This document shows, one piece after another, positions 5,534 through 6,058 of a stretch of 6,058 nucleotides of DNA. Positions within the stretch are counted from its first letter, which is position 1; every line of letters begins with the position of its first letter. This DNA comes from an uncultured Oscillospiraceae bacterium (GTDB lineage Bacteria > Bacillota_A > Clostridia > Oscillospirales > Oscillospiraceae): NCBI GenBank assembly GCA_947631675.1, contig CANRMG010000113.1, forward strand, positions 1 through 6,058. Direction: 5' to 3'. The notes below the pieces were generated by a model, which was not told the DNA's origin, did not search any database, and saw nothing but the letters and a program-made list of their open reading frames with translations. The translations under genes were made by a program, and so were the position numbers.

Positions 5534-6058
5534 ATGAATATACTTGACACCCTCGGCAAGCTGGCCTCCGAGTCGGGCTTTGCCGGGTTCCTGGCGGCGG
5601 GCGGATGGAAAAACCTCGTCATGATCGCCATCGCCTGCGTACTGCTGTACTTAGGCATCGTGAAGAAGTTCGAGCCCCTGCTGCTGGTGGGCATTGCCTT
5701 CGGGTGCCTTCTCACCAACCTGCCCGGGGCGGGGCTTTACCACCTGGACATGTGGGACGCCTATGTGGCCGGGACCCCCTACACCACGGCGGCGGGGGAG
5801 GTCATCGAGCACCTCACCTTCACTACGGTCCTCCATGAGGGCGGGCTCTTGGACATCTTCTACATCGGCGTAAAGGTGGGACTCTATCCATCCCTGATCT
5901 TCCTGGGGGTGGGGGCCATGACGGACTTCGGCCCGCTGCTGGCCTACCCCAAGAGCCTGCTCCTGGGCGCGGCGGCCCAGCTGGGCGTGTTCGTGGCCTT
6001 CTTCGGGGCCATCCTGCTGGGGTTCACGGGCCCGGAGGCGGCTTCCATCGGCATCATC
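5534..6058 (+). CDS. oadB: Oxaloacetate decarboxylase beta subunit, Na+ pump (3' end beyond the window)
   Basis: The first 175 residues of the integral membrane beta subunit, which decarboxylates carboxybiotin and couples this to Na+ export. Family signatures are KKFEPLLLVGIAFGCLLTNLPG (44-65), GVKVGLYPSLIFLGVGAMTDFGPLLAYPKSLLLGAAAQLGVF (112-153) and GFTGPEAASIGII (163-175). The GGADGP segment that normally follows, with its Na+-binding aspartate, lies just past the edge. Membrane segments appear at about 27-42, 47-62, 119-130 and 141-163. The loop at 65-105 is polar. AGGAGG at 5523-5528 serves the ATG at 5534. The related beta subunits of methylmalonyl- and glutaconyl-CoA decarboxylases share these motifs, so the substrate assignment comes from oadA. 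Confidence 0.95.
   Translation, partial: MNILDTLGKLASESGFAGFLAAGGWKNLVMIAIACVLLYLGIVKKFEPLLLVGIAFGCLLTNLPGAGLYHLDMWDAYVAGTPYTTAAGEVIEHLTFTTVLHEGGLLDIFYIGVKVGLYPSLIFLGVGAMTDFGPLLAYPKSLLLGAAAQLGVFVAFFGAILLGFTGPEAASIGII

Overview
The window looks like chromosomal DNA from a GC-rich anaerobic Firmicute (Clostridia). An Oscillospiraceae-type gut bacterium fits best. This is inferred from the tandem feoA-feoA-feoB arrangement, the split oxaloacetate decarboxylase with a free-standing biotin protein, strong AGGAGG-type ribosome binding sites, and protein sequences resembling clostridial homologues. No rRNA, tRNA, mobile element or CRISPR array is visible.

Layout: positions 1-2632 carry a minus-strand ferrous iron uptake operon, transcribed right to left as a small FeoA-domain gene (2423-2632), a second feoA (2162-2380) and feoB (1-2140). 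The C-terminal end of feoB lies outside the window. Positions 2633-2960 are an AT-richer divergent control region. It holds a strong minus-strand promoter with two TTAG...CTAA palindromes on top of it, a third palindrome of the same kind further right, and a strong plus-strand promoter. Positions 2961-3212 encode an 83-residue stand-alone protein resembling the middle (zinc-binding) domain of the fatty acid kinase FakA/YloV family, followed by a clear intrinsic terminator. Positions 3290-6058 hold a second plus-strand operon with its own promoter: oadA (carboxyltransferase), oadG (gamma, membrane anchor), a biotin carboxyl carrier protein, and oadB (beta, sodium pump), which runs off the right edge.

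How it works together: FeoB, with its FeoA partners, imports Fe(II), probably under an iron- or manganese-sensing DtxR/MntR-type repressor. The oad operon encodes a biotin-dependent, membrane-bound decarboxylase. OadA moves CO2 from oxaloacetate to biotin on the carrier protein, OadG tethers the parts, and OadB releases the CO2 while exporting Na+. The small FakA-like gene between them is its own transcription unit of unknown function.

I do not see a wholly new system. The points most worth a second look are the trio of palindromes in the divergent region, the orphan FakA-middle-like domain that begins exactly where the family's zinc-ligand cysteine should be, the roughly 85-residue acidic insertion in FeoB, and a perfect 16-bp palindrome in the oad leader.
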